The notes beneath the pieces were generated by a model. It was not told where the DNA came from, made no database searches, and saw nothing but the letters and a program-made list of their open reading frames with translations. A program made the translations under genes and the position numbers. DNA of 64,000 nucleotides from Phlyctochytrium arcticum (Eukaryota > Chytridiomycota > Chytridiomycetes > Chytridiales > Chytridiaceae): NCBI GenBank assembly GCA_025602905.1, contig JAHLKI010000003.1, positions 310,001 through 374,000 of the forward strand. The letters are read 5' to 3'. This document shows, piece by piece, positions 11,486 to 20,672 of the stretch (positions within the stretch are counted from its first letter, which is position 1; each line of letters begins with the position of its first letter).

Positions 11486-11741
11486 ATGGTCTCTGGCGCC
11501 CAACTCTGCGACTATCTCCTGGCCTTTTTCCTGCCGCCCCTCGGCGTCTTTTTCAAGCGGGGCTGCACGGCCGATACCCTCATCAACATTTGCTTGACGG
11601 TCCTGGGTTACATTCCGGGTATAACTTCCCTTCTTTACACATCTGTTCATTGAAGCAATCACTAACTCCGACACACGTATAGGCATAATACACGCATTCT
11701 ACATTATCCACAAGCATCGCCCCGTCTCTCTCCGCGTTTAA
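11486..11741 (+). CDS. PMP3: Plasma membrane proteolipid 3 (UPF0057/Pmp3)
   Basis: This tiny two-helix membrane protein affects plasma-membrane potential and salt tolerance in yeast. Exon 1 (11486-11618) and exon 2 (11683-11741) are joined across a 64-nt intron with GGC split 1/2. The product is about 63 residues. Helix 1 contains LLAFFLPPLGVFFKRGC, the hallmark segment of the family, and helix 2 contains TVLGYIPGIIHAFYII. The length matches the family (50-60 residues) and the start context is AACAATGG. An upstream TATA box at 11355 supports this start. Confidence 0.95.
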
Positions 11742-11920
11742 ACACTTTCTTGTACCATATATACGTTTTTTACTTCAGTCTTGAATTACATACTCTTTTT
11801 TCTTTGAATATCTGTGTTTTGCAGTTGCGTTGTTCTGTTTGTTGTGTCTGGGCATTTCAGCATCCCTCTTACTCGATGCATGCGGCAAAGTCCACAAGCA
11901 AAAAAACAACAAAAAAAAGT

Positions 11921-11992
11921 TGAGGCCTACGGGATTCGAACACGTAACCTTCCGATCTGGAGTCGGACGCGCTGCCGTTGCGCCAAGGCCTC
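11921..11992 (-). tRNA. tRNA-Trp (anticodon CCA)
   Basis: Read on the minus strand it folds with acceptor stem GAGGCCT/AGGCCTC, anticodon stem-loop TCCGA-CTCCAGA-TCGGA (anticodon CCA), T-arm GTTCGAATC and discriminator A. There is no intron. An identical 72-nt copy is at 58678-58749. Confidence 0.95.
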
Positions 11993-12235
11993 TTGATGGA
12001 AATCGTATTTGATATACGATATACATTTGTTTATTCTGCTATGAAACTCTTGCCCTTTCGATTCTACAGAGATGCACCACAACGTTTTTTGGCAAAATCG
12101 TATTCAAATCGGAATTCCCCTGTTGACGAAAGAGTGAGTGCAACGAGAGACGACAATCGTCAACACTGCCTTACTAGCTGGAGAGTTCAGTTCAGAAAGG
12201 AGTTTCGCAACCATACTTGCCCAAAACTCTATTAA

Positions 12236-13682
12236 ATGCGCCCAGCCATAATACCCCGCCTCCTTGGACCCACTCCCAGATTCCTTCTTTTTTATCCCTT
12301 TATATCCGCCTGCACTCGACGACGACGACTTTGTTTTCCCATTCCCAGAAGAAAGCATCCGGTCCTCCAATCATGCTTGCGGTATACCACCACCACCACC
12401 ACTATTCGACCAAAAACCTGTCCAGGTTTGTTTTATCGCTGAACGTTGATGGATGGATTATGTATTGATTTGAGATTGTATAGGATGTGGAATCAAACTC
12501 CAATTCACCGATAAAGATGCAGCAGGATACATTCCTCCCCTCAAACCCTCTCCTCCACCACCACCATCCACATCCTCCACATCCAATGACATCCTATCCC
12601 CCTCAGACCTAAAACACCTCCTCAAACCACCCAAACCCATAACCTGCCAACGCTGCCACACGTTAAAAAACCACAACATTCATTCCCGCCCCTCCTTCCC
12701 ATCCAACCCCCAAAAACTCTTTAGCGGGGTCCGTATAAAAACCAACGCTACGATTGTCCTTGTGGCCGATTTAACGGATTTCCCGGCTAGTTTTATCGAC
12801 ATTCGCGATGTGGTCGGCCCTTCAAAACGCATTATCCTGGTCTTGAACAAATGGGATTTGGTGGGATGTGCGGATATATCCCTTTCAAACATCCAAAAAA
12901 CAACGGGTATCCCATCCGTGTTTTTGACGAGCGCCAAGTCGGGCAAGGGGGTACGTGACTTGGCCAGGGAATTGGCACAAGTACAAGCGTCTGGGGAGGA
13001 TATTTATTTTATGGGGAGTACGAATGCGGGCAAATCCGCTTTACTCAACTCGTTGCATCAATTATCGGGGTCAACTGAACCCTCCATCTTGACAACTTCT
13101 GCCATGCCAGGCACAACGGCCGACCTGATTCCCGTCCCCTTCTCCTTCTCCCCTTCTACAACAACTCCAAAAGGAAAAATCTACGACTCCCCCGGCTTAT
13201 TCAATTCTTCCCAATTAACCCACCACTTATCCCCGCAAGACCTCAAACTCACCACTCCCACCCGCCCCCTCACCAAACCCCGGTTGGTTACCCTCGTACC
13301 CACCCAATCAGTCTTTATCGGCGGTCTAGTCCGCTTCGACTACTCCTCCTCCTCCTCATCTGATGATGACACCTCTGAGCTAAAGTTATCATTCTATATC
13401 TCCCCCCGTCTGCCCACCCACACCTGTAAAACCGACTCGGCCGAATCCCTCTACGCCAAACACGCGGGTAAAAGTGCATTCATGATTCCACCCATGGATC
13501 CGTCGACACTCCCGCCCCTGCGAGAAGCGAGGGTGGTAGTAGATATCACTCCTGGTCAAAAAGAGGATTTGGTCCTGGGAGGGATTGGATGGGTTCATTG
13601 GACAACTACTCACGGAAGGGGAAGGATAGTTGTTTACTCGGTGGGTGGAGAGGGGGTGAGCCTTCGACATCCGTTTTTTTGA
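12236..13682 (+). CDS. GEP3: Mitochondrial YqeH-type circularly permuted GTPase (GEP3/NOA1 family)
   Basis: This family assists assembly of the mitochondrial small ribosomal subunit. Exon 1 (12236-12425) encodes an Arg/Ser/Thr-rich presequence (start MRPAIIPRLLG) and ends in the first half of a zinc motif. Across the intron (12426-12483) the frame joins to CPGCGIKLQ, with the partner pair TCQRC about 60 residues later. The GTPase motifs are in permuted order: NKWDLVG (G4) and SAKSGKG (G5) come before GSTNAGKSALLNSL (G1), TTADL (G2 region) and YDSPGL (G3). The C-terminal part contains FIGGLVRFDY and ends RHPFF-stop. Length about 460 residues. A tandem-repeat tract that shares the gene's last bases follows the stop. 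Confidence 0.9.
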
Positions 13683-14335
13683 TAACCAGGACCCCCATTT
13701 TTTGTTCATTTTTTTATAAATATATACCCTCCTCCTCCTCCTCCTCCTACCCGACGTCCAAAAATGTAAAAAAACCCGTGCCGAATCCCCTCTCTACGCC
13801 AAAACCCATTTCCTGCTTCTTTGGCAAAAACAGGATGTGAAGGGGATGAGGATTACATACACCTTTGACAGTTTTTTGTGTACATCAAATACCCTTTTTG
13901 GAATATACCCTTTCCTAAAACCAAAGGTACAAAAAGTCCATTTCCGGACGTGGAGGGATGAGGATTACATACACCATCGACATCCGTTTATGGCTTTTGG
14001 GTATAATCAAATCCTTTTTTGGAATACGCCCCCTTCCTAAAACCAAAGGTACAAAAAGTCCATTTCCGGATGTGAGGGGATAGGATTACATTGTACCGTC
14101 GACATCCTAGCAGGCTTTTGGGTAATCAAATGATCTTTTTTGCAATACCACCCCTTCCTAAAAATGTGAAACACGCAAGGTAAAAAACGTCCATTTCCTC
14201 AAAAACAGGATGTGAGGGGGAAGGATACATACACCTTCGACATCCGTTTTTTTTTTGATAGATGGCTTTTGGGTGTACATCAAATGCTAAAACCCTTTAT
14301 TATTTTTCGTAATATACCCTCCTACCGACGGCCAA
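13665..14335. repeat. Degenerate tandem repeats of about 125 bp after GEP3
   Basis: Imperfect units recur four to five times. They carry shared pieces in the same order: ATGTGAGGGGATGAGGATTACA, a CGACATCCG block, GGCTTTTGGGT, ATCAAAT, a TTTTTGGAATA block, CCTTCCTAAAA, then AAAAAGTCCATTTCC. The CGACATCCGTTTTTTT piece is also the very end of the GEP3 coding sequence, so the array may have arisen by reduplicating the gene's 3' end. Confidence 0.75.
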
Positions 14336-16670
14336 AAGTATATATGTATTCGTCTTTTGTGATGGCGTGGGGAAAAAAGAGAGAGATGTTGGATATGATT
14401 ATTTTTAATTCCCCCACATACATTCCCTGACCATTTTTTAGTTATTTGTATTCAACCCCTCTATATATACACATGTTTCATCAACCAGGTGAACGGGTAA
14501 GGAATATATATAGAGCCTCATGTCGTGCCAAAAATCGGTATGTGTAGTGCATGGTTTACGGTTCTTTGGCGTCTGTAGCGTTTGACTTCTGGCATGCATA
14601 TGTATATAGATAGATATATATCTTGTATGGGACACTTTGCAACCCTTCTTCCCCAAAAATTTCGATGTCAACTTTTGCAGAGTTTTGGTTCTATCTATCG
14701 AGATGTTCAAACCCATAACACATTTTTTTTCGAATGGTGGTGGACAATGTATAGATGTTCCTTCATGGTGACATGTAATTCGTCAACGACCCCAATATCT
14801 CTCTTTAGCGAATACATCTTTGACGCTCCTCCGTGCCCGCAACACACAAGTTTTTTTCTACATTCTAAAAGTTGTATTTTAACATGTATACGATATTTCT
14901 TTTTGTTGTTTGTTACAATTAGCGAATCATCTGTCAAATGTCACTCAAATCCCGTTCTTTGCTGACGATATTCGTTTTTTTCGTTCTTTTTTTCCCACAC
15001 ACACACACAAAAAAAAAAAAAATTCGTCGAAGCTCTTGATGTTTGTTCGTTGTTGTGTTTTTTGGCCATTCTTTTAGGACCCACCTGTCGGCTTTTCGTT
15101 ATACACTCACATTACCAAAAGAAAATATGAAAAATCCTTTTTTTTCGGTTGGTAGTCCCCGCTGAGAGGGATTATCTGTTCGTTCACCAGAAAAAAAGAA
15201 AACAACCCTCTCACCAACGAATCATGAAAATAAATCCATGAGCCAGGAACCGAAATGCATTTCATCCGTTGCGCAGGAATTCAGTTCTTGATTTCGTGGG
15301 GGGAAAAAAGGAAGGAAATACGACCAACCAATGCGTTTTTATCGAAAAGAACGGTTCGGATAGTTTGGAAAAAAAAAAGCAAGGATCGCATTTTGATTTA
15401 CGATATTGGCCAACAAACATTGGGTTAAAACGGTTACATGCCCATAAGGTCAGTTCATGAGCACAAAAAGTTTTGTCGTTTTGTAAAACGTCCATCCATC
15501 ACTCCATAAACATGAAAAAAAAACCAGCCATCAAATTTCAAAATTGCAAGACCCTGCCATTTTTGGTCAATTATTGGCGTCGGACCTCCCTTCTTGCTAA
15601 TCATTTATCAGTCATCGCGATACGGTAGCAGCAGAAATAAAAAAAAAATACGTTTTGGATTCATTGCGGCCTAGATATTTTTCCTGAAATTTCAGAAAAA
15701 CATTTTCGCCTTCGTATCAAGAGACCATTCAACCATGCACTGCGTTATTCTCACACGTCGGAACCCCAACCGATTATCATGGTGATGGGCATTTCCGCAC
15801 TGGGGAATGATCTCTCTGCATGATTATTTTTTTTTGTCGTTGTTCGAGAATGGAAGGAGAGCGTAAAAAAATCCCCCCGTTGGCAAAGTGCGCAGTACTT
15901 TCTGCGATGCGCAGTCAGTAGTTTTTACGTCTTTGGACACCACGACCCCAGCACACACAACTTCCTGATCTGCGTACACCCATCCAAAAAAAAACCCCCC
16001 TTATGATTTCCGGTAAAAAAGTCAGAAGGGGTGAAACTGATTTTGTGTAGTTCAGGGGTGCAAAGAAAGAAGTTGGATCGGTTGGGATTTGCCACACACC
16101 CCCAAATCTATATAAAAGTCGTTTTGGGTGTAAAGTAATTATCGTATGTAGACGGGTGATATTGGTAAGTTTGTATATATAAGTTGTTTTTGTTTTTTTG
16201 TTGCAAATTACATTTTTGGGTAATTGTTAACGGCACTCCCCACGGGTAAATCATAGACATACATATTTCTGCGTTTTAGCCACTCAAAATGTCATCTGCT
16301 CTGTGGGAAAATATGGGTTGTCTCTGTACGTGTGCTGTCGCTGCCATTTGGGTCTCCTCAGGCGAGCAACCCTGTTTGCCGTGATTCCTCGGAGGTAAGA
16401 CTTGGGCCAGGGTGGGTGAAGGGCCATAGTAGCTGCCCATTCATTTCGAAACGAAAGAGGCAAGGATCCGACATTTAAGTGGCTACGTTACAGATGTAAA
16501 GCTATGGTTAGAGGGGGGTGCCGTTAAACACTGCCCTAAATGTTTCCTTGATCGAGAGAAAAAAACAAATGGCTCGCAAATAATCGGAAACAAATGCGTA
16601 TATATACAGAGCATGAAACGAATATGTGAAAACAATGTATTGCAATTTCAAACTCGCTTTGAATATATAC
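14336..16670. other. AT-rich stretch without a convincing gene
   Basis: Open frames are short and low in complexity. A TATA-like TATATAAAAG at about 16109, followed by a possible 5'-UTR intron (GGTAAGTTTG at about 16165 to TTTTAG at about 16280) and a 31-codon frame starting at 16289 (MSSALWENMGCLCTC), could mark a small transcript. I recognise no family and no standard snRNA or snoRNA boxes. Poly-A/T runs are common. Confidence 0.4.
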
Positions 16671-16681
16671 TATTTTTTTTT

Positions 16682-18943
16682 TTACATTTCCGAAAACCGT
16701 TCTCTAGCTTTCCGCATCGTAGCCTCATACAACGTCTCCCGTTTGCCGGATGGTGGGGGCGCAGAAGACGACCCAGCAGTTCCCAATCCTTCCCGTCCAT
16801 TCCGCATCGATACATTCACGGGATCGACCCGTCCCGACCCCGAAACGCCCAGGCCCTGGCCTTGACTCCACCCCATTTTTTGGAGTAGTTTACTCCCAAT
16901 ATTCGTCGGGTCAACCGCCGTGATCGCCACATCATGACTTGCCGCCGTTTCATAGGGTTGGTGCTGTGATGATGAAGGGCGATGATGCTCTTCTCCACCA
17001 CCAGTATGTTCGGGTCCAAACATGTGTCGACGCATAGCTGCCCGGTCAATATATCCTTCCTTCATCTTCCGCTTCTTTTTCTTTTTCTTGGGTTTGTCGG
17101 ATGAAACTTCTGTTTCTTCTTCTTCTTCACCCAACGCATCCCGTTTCAAGCGCTTCAGTTCTTCTAGGCGGGCAGTTTCCAATTCGGCCTTTTTGGGTTG
17201 TTGTCCTCCTCCTCCTCCTCCATTTCGGGATAGACCGATTGACGCTGGGTTAATATAGTCCTCACCACCCACTTCAACAGCAGAAGGTTTCTCCGATTTC
17301 TTAGTTTCCAATGCCACAACATTGGTAGCCGTCATCCGACACTCATCGCATCCTAACCCCGTATGGATATGCGCAACCAGCACCGAACTTCCAATCGTCA
17401 GGACATCCCCGTGACGGAGTCGGATGGGTTGACTGCTCATCTACTTAAGAAATCAGAAAAATGGGGGAAGTGAATGAATGGATTTTGAGGGTACCTTCGA
17501 TTCACTGATTCTGTCACCGTTGATATAAGTTCCGTGGGTGGATCCGCCATCTGTTATGTAGAAATAGTCTACTAGGCGTTGACGTGGGGGGTGTCTTGAA
17601 TGTTGATGATGGTAATTGTAGGATCCACCGTGATAATGGGGTGGTGGGCGATGGTTTTGCGTCGAGGTGTCAGGGGATGGATCAGTCTCTTTGGTGGCTG
17701 TCGTCGAGGTATCTTCTTTTTGGGGCAATGACTCTGCAGCAGCAGGTGTAGTAGTCCTCGAACTTGATTCTGGGACAGGAGAATCTAAAAAATTCAAACA
17801 AATGAGCCAGCCGTCCACCGTGCTCCAAAAGTCACCAATTTTATCTTTTACCTTTAGGTCTCAATTCTCCAACTAGTCGAGCTGCAATAGCATGTGCGCG
17901 CTCCAAAGCATTTGTATAGTCCACCTAGAGAACGACAGGTTCGGCCAACAAAAAACATCAGCGGTTGATTTCTATACATTCTTTCTTTCTTTTTCTGTCG
18001 TGTTTGAAAAATAAGGGGGGAAAATAAGGAAAACTGGGTGCAGTACCTGTAACCCTTCCTTCTGTGGCTCTACTCCATGTGTGGCGGGTTGTTGTGATGA
18101 TGATGGGGGAACATGTTGTTGTGTCGATTCTGGTTTCGCGGTTGATGATGGGGTTTCAACAACGGGCTCAGGGTCTGGGATAATATCTTCTCGTTCCCTC
18201 GATACATGAATCGAACAATGAAACCGACTAACAGCCACTTCATTCAACACCAACCGCTTCTCAAACGTCCGATCCCGTCCAACCGCCAGCCCACTTTCCG
18301 TAACCATAATAATATCTCCAGATTTCAACAATTTCGATTCTTGCACGACCAATTTCAAGACCGCATCAGCTGATGGTGGTCTCAATACTTGTCTTTGGGG
18401 ACGTTTCTGTTGTTGAGCGGGGACGGGGATGTACGTGTTGGAGGACGAGTCCCAGTAGGAATAGGACGCAGTAATGGAATCGTAGACGTAGCCGGATTGG
18501 GCATGGAAAAAGTAGCGAGGATCTTCCATGGGGACGTATCCGCTTTTGGACATGAGGTCGGCCAGTTTTTCAGACTCGTTGGGTTCTTGTATCTCGCCGT
18601 CTTCCATGCTTTTGGGAGCTGCTTTTTGGACTATGACGACTGGAGTTGTCTCGATAGCATTCTGGGCGGTACTTCCTGTCGTCCCCAAAGGAGCATCGGG
18701 AGTCCCAGTACTTGAAGTTGAAGTGGATTGCAATTGCTGCTGTTGCTGCTGTTCCTCCTGTCGAATCATTCGTCCCATATTGTCAAAATAAAAGTAGCCC
18801 GACGACTCGTTATAGCACCAAGGACTATTCTTGCTGATAAAGTATTTGCCTGTGGGGTGCATGGTCCAATTGCTGCTGCTGCCCCCGAAAGCAGCAGGGG
18901 TGCTCGTCATTTTCTTGTTCTTCTTGCTGTTGTGGAAACTCAA
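16682..18943 (-). CDS. OCRE, FHA and G-patch protein (AGGF1-like)
   Basis: The domain order matches AGGF1, an RNA-associated or spliceosome-linked nuclear protein. Exons on the minus strand are 18943-18047, 17924-17852, 17784-17495 and 17440-16682. Near the N-terminus is an OCRE-type stretch (FISKNSPWCYNESSGYFY) followed by a polyglutamine run, then a second aromatic repeat (HAQSGYVYDS, SYSYWDS). A split FHA domain follows, with GLAVGRDRTF, VSRFHCSIH, GGSTHGTYING and HGDVLTIGSS. A Lys-rich stretch (KPKKKKKKRK) precedes the C-terminal G-patch with LLQKMGWSQGQGLG. Length about 670 residues. The start could instead be at 18910. The neighbouring CPD1 gene lies upstream in the same orientation. 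Confidence 0.85.
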
Positions 18944-19171
18944 TTCGATTGAAGGTAGATCGTTTCAAAGAGGATCCCAACTTTTTGAGTGAGTTTTTGG
19001 ATTTCCGCGAATTTGGACCTGCGCAAATTTCAGATGATGGACATCAAAGACATAAAACATAAAAGACACAATAGTACTGCGGACAGCCATATTGAAATAG
19101 TGTATTTTCTTGATGTACTGTACATGATAAAAGTATCGATGTGGGTATTTCAGAAACAATTACAAAGTACA

Positions 19172-19802
19172 TCAACTCTTTCCAAACGGTACTCTAAACA
19201 CTTCCTCCCACTCCCCCGGCACCCCCTCCGTCCTCCAAACCTGTATACAATCCACCACGACCTCCAGCCCCACAACCCCCATTTCTCTACATTCACTTGC
19301 AAGTGCTTGCTTCACTGATCCGTCCAGATCGCCGTAGATCAGGGATAAATGCGGCCAGAATGGGGGGTCGTTGACTTTGTTGAATATATGACGGGTGAGG
19401 GCGTTCAGGTTGGTTAAAAAGGTGTGGGGGGCGGGAGTGGCCATTACGCATTGGAAGTAGAGCTCTTTGATGCATACATCGTCCTGCCAAAAGACGCCTC
19501 GGTCATTTTTAGTTTTGATTGGGGTTGAAATTCATGTACCAGTGTAAGAGTGAACGGCTCTATTCCCTTTGCGACAAGTTGGGTACGCTCAATGACTTTA
19601 TCCAATGAATCTTCGATACCGCCTTGAAGTGTTATATGGGGGTTCCACTACATAGATAGCGTTAGGATCAGTTAGCGGATGTGATGTGAGATGTATTTAC
19701 CTTGGGAGTCCCTAATCTATCAGAGAAGGTGGTGATTACATGGCGAAGGGTTTGGTTAGTTTCTTGATTGCTGGGGCAGAGCCAGAGGGAGTAGGTTGGC
19801 AT
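19172..19802 (-). CDS. CPD1: 2',3'-cyclic-nucleotide phosphodiesterase, CPD1-like (2H family)
   Basis: The enzyme opens ADP-ribose 1'',2''-cyclic phosphate and nucleoside 2',3'-cyclic phosphates formed after tRNA splicing. Minus-strand exons start at 19802 (MPTYSLWLCP), continue with HITLQGG after an intron of about 53 nt, and after a second intron of similar size (19552-19497) with ELYFQCVMATPAPH, ending VPFGKS-stop at 19172. The two 2H signatures are HITL and HLSL, about 90 residues apart, as in yeast Cpd1. Total length is about 175 residues, normal for the family. It shares a 66-bp divergent promoter with another 2H phosphoesterase. Confidence 0.85.
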
Positions 19803-19868
19803 TTCAAATTTGGTCATGACCAAACGCGATCTTTTGGGTCACTTCCGATCTTGTTTTTAACCTTCGGA
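19803..19868. promoter_or_regulatory. Compact divergent promoter between two 2H phosphoesterases
   Basis: Only 66 bp separate the CPD1 ATG (19802, minus) from the ATG chosen for the plus-strand gene (19869). Both transcripts must start within or near this gap, so shared regulation is likely. I see no TATA box in it. Confidence 0.55.
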
Positions 19869-20567
19869 ATGCAGAACAAGGCTTTGGACGTCCACCACCA
19901 CGAACTGATTGTCTATCTCGAACCCACACCAGCCAACCCCCTCCACAATCCTCTGATAGAGTTTTTCGCCGCGACCAAAACTCACTTCGGGCATACCAGC
20001 GCTCACGCCTATCATGTACACTGTTCCATCACCGGATTTTTTAATATCTCTTTCCGGGACGATGAATGTGTGCGAGATGTGATTCAGATGGCGTTGAATG
20101 CGGATCGGCTTGAGAATGAGGGGCCGATAGTCTACCCTCCTCTTATTCCTCTCAATAACCCCGAAGTGGTGATCCTCCCGCTACGACCTTCGGATCGGCT
20201 GGTTGATTTCGCAAAGAGGATTGGAAGTTATGCTGAGGATAGCGATAATATGGTTGTGACTTCCTTTGTTCGGCCAAAGCGATGCGATCATATCTCGTTG
20301 GCGTATTTCTCGCCGAGTGATCTGGAGGCGGTCAGCGCTTCGACATCTGTTCTGAATGACCATAATGAACGGTGTAGACAAATCAATCTGATTCATGACA
20401 TGGCCAACAAACTTCTGGGATCCCTTTGGAGAGGAAGTGATGGAACGCAAGGTGCACAGTTCCCCGGATGGGATACGGTCCTGTATGAACGCCTGAAGAG
20501 AGCGAAAAATGCTTTGGAAGGAGATGTTCATGAGTTTAGGGAACTTGGACGATGGGATGTTGGCTAA
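19869..20567 (+). CDS. Second 2H-phosphoesterase-like protein
   Basis: This intronless frame encodes about 232 residues. Starting at 19869 it reads MQNKALDVHHHELIVYLEP. Two H-x-(S/T) signatures occur in hydrophobic-strand context: YHVHCSITGFF (about residue 55) and CDHISLAYF (about residue 140), as expected for the 2H phosphoesterase fold. The C-terminal part continues with FPGWDTVLYERL and EFRELGRWDVG. I infer a cyclic-phosphate or RNA-end-processing enzyme; the substrate is unknown. The frame is open further upstream to 19740, but that part overlaps the CPD1 first exon, so the inner start is preferred. Its stop lies 105 bp from the CFAP99 stop (convergent). Confidence 0.7.
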   Translation: MQNKALDVHHHELIVYLEPTPANPLHNPLIEFFAATKTHFGHTSAHAYHVHCSITGFFNISFRDDECVRDVIQMALNADRLENEGPIVYPPLIPLNNPEVVILPLRPSDRLVDFAKRIGSYAEDSDNMVVTSFVRPKRCDHISLAYFSPSDLEAVSASTSVLNDHNERCRQINLIHDMANKLLGSLWRGSDGTQGAQFPGWDTVLYERLKRAKNALEGDVHEFRELGRWDVG

Positions 20568-20672
20568 AACTGTGATGCAAGAGTGTGACGTATTGACGAA
20601 GCAGGAAACTCTGCTCTGGATATCCTCAAAACTATCGGGGTATATACAAGGGAAGTAAAGTTCAACTACTTT

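Noticed and set aside
12217..12468. Alternative GEP3 start at 12217
   Set aside because: That frame does not join to the zinc-motif exon. The 12236 frame reads CPG and continues in phase to CGIKLQ after the intron.
19740..19868. Upstream extension of the second 2H gene to 19740
   Set aside because: It overlaps the first CPD1 exon (MPTYSLWLCP on the minus strand), which is well supported; the inner ATG at 19869 is preferred.
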